Assembly: GCA_000695745.1 (NCBI GenBank)
Contig: ASHK01001115.1
Coordinates: 1-7,056, forward strand
Direction of reading: 5' to 3'
DNA length: 7,056 bases
DNA from: Vibrio madracius
GTDB taxonomy: Bacteria; Pseudomonadota; Gammaproteobacteria; Enterobacterales; Vibrionaceae
A program made the position numbers and the translations under genes. Below the pieces are notes generated by a model, which was not told where the DNA came from, ran no database searches, and worked only from the letters and a program-made list of their open reading frames with translations. How positions within the stretch are numbered: the first letter of the stretch is position 1; each line of letters opens with the position of its first letter. Shown in pieces: positions 7,014-7,056 of the stretch.

Positions 7014-7056
7014 TTAAAGAACCGCGGCGATACCTTTACACAGTGGGCCCCATATT
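7014..7056 (-). CDS. Possible C-terminal end of an upstream minus-strand gene
   Basis: A terminator at 6940-6964 implies a minus-strand gene just to the right. One frame gives IWGPLCKGIAAVL then TAA (7016-7014), a hydrophobic end compatible with a membrane protein. Another frame stops near 6989, so the choice is uncertain, more so given the frameshifts elsewhere. From general knowledge, DUF294/exonuclease pairs often follow a Na+/solute (acetate-type) symporter gene. Thirteen residues are too few to test that. The 49 bp between this stop and the terminator show nothing else. Confidence 0.35.
   Translation of the reverse strand, partial: IWGPLCKGIAAVL

Overview
The window looks like chromosomal DNA of a Vibrio-type marine gammaproteobacterium. 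This rests on gene content, moderate GC, a possible CosR-type regulator end next to a BCCT compatible-solute transporter, and a chemoreceptor behind a FliA (sigma-28) promoter. The genus is inferred, not proven.

Layout. Positions 2-136 (+) hold the C-terminal end of a gene, possibly the MarR-type osmoregulator CosR. Positions 137-431 are a regulatory region with two dyads, a good sigma-70 promoter and a leader hairpin followed by T5. A BCCT betaine/carnitine/choline-type transporter follows (432-2006, +) and ends at a strong intrinsic terminator (2027-2057). A sigma-28 promoter (2119-2145) and a leader of about 200 nt precede a dCache methyl-accepting chemotaxis protein (2355-4239, +). A perfect 14-bp hairpin (4248-4280) separates it from a convergent minus-strand pair: a large cNMP-like/CBS/CBS/DUF294 nucleotidyltransferase-like protein (5008-6892, -) and, 7 nt downstream of its stop codon, a DEDDh 3'-5' exonuclease (4283-5001, -). 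Upstream of that pair are a minus-strand terminator with a UUCG loop and the last codons of another possible minus-strand gene at the right edge.

The four main genes are all broken by small indels: nine in total, mostly single-base losses in or beside short homopolymers. Every break can be repaired by one small change that restores a full-length, motif-complete protein. This points to sequencing or assembly error, not decay, so each gene is annotated as one CDS across its frameshifts.

Functionally the left half concerns osmotic stress (solute uptake, with its likely regulator adjacent). The middle is a chemoreceptor whose ligand pocket carries the full amino-acid-binding dCache_1AA signature. 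The right half is a poorly characterised sensor/nucleotidyltransferase-like protein paired with an exonuclease, the least understood module here. I see no mobile element, CRISPR array, tRNA or rRNA.
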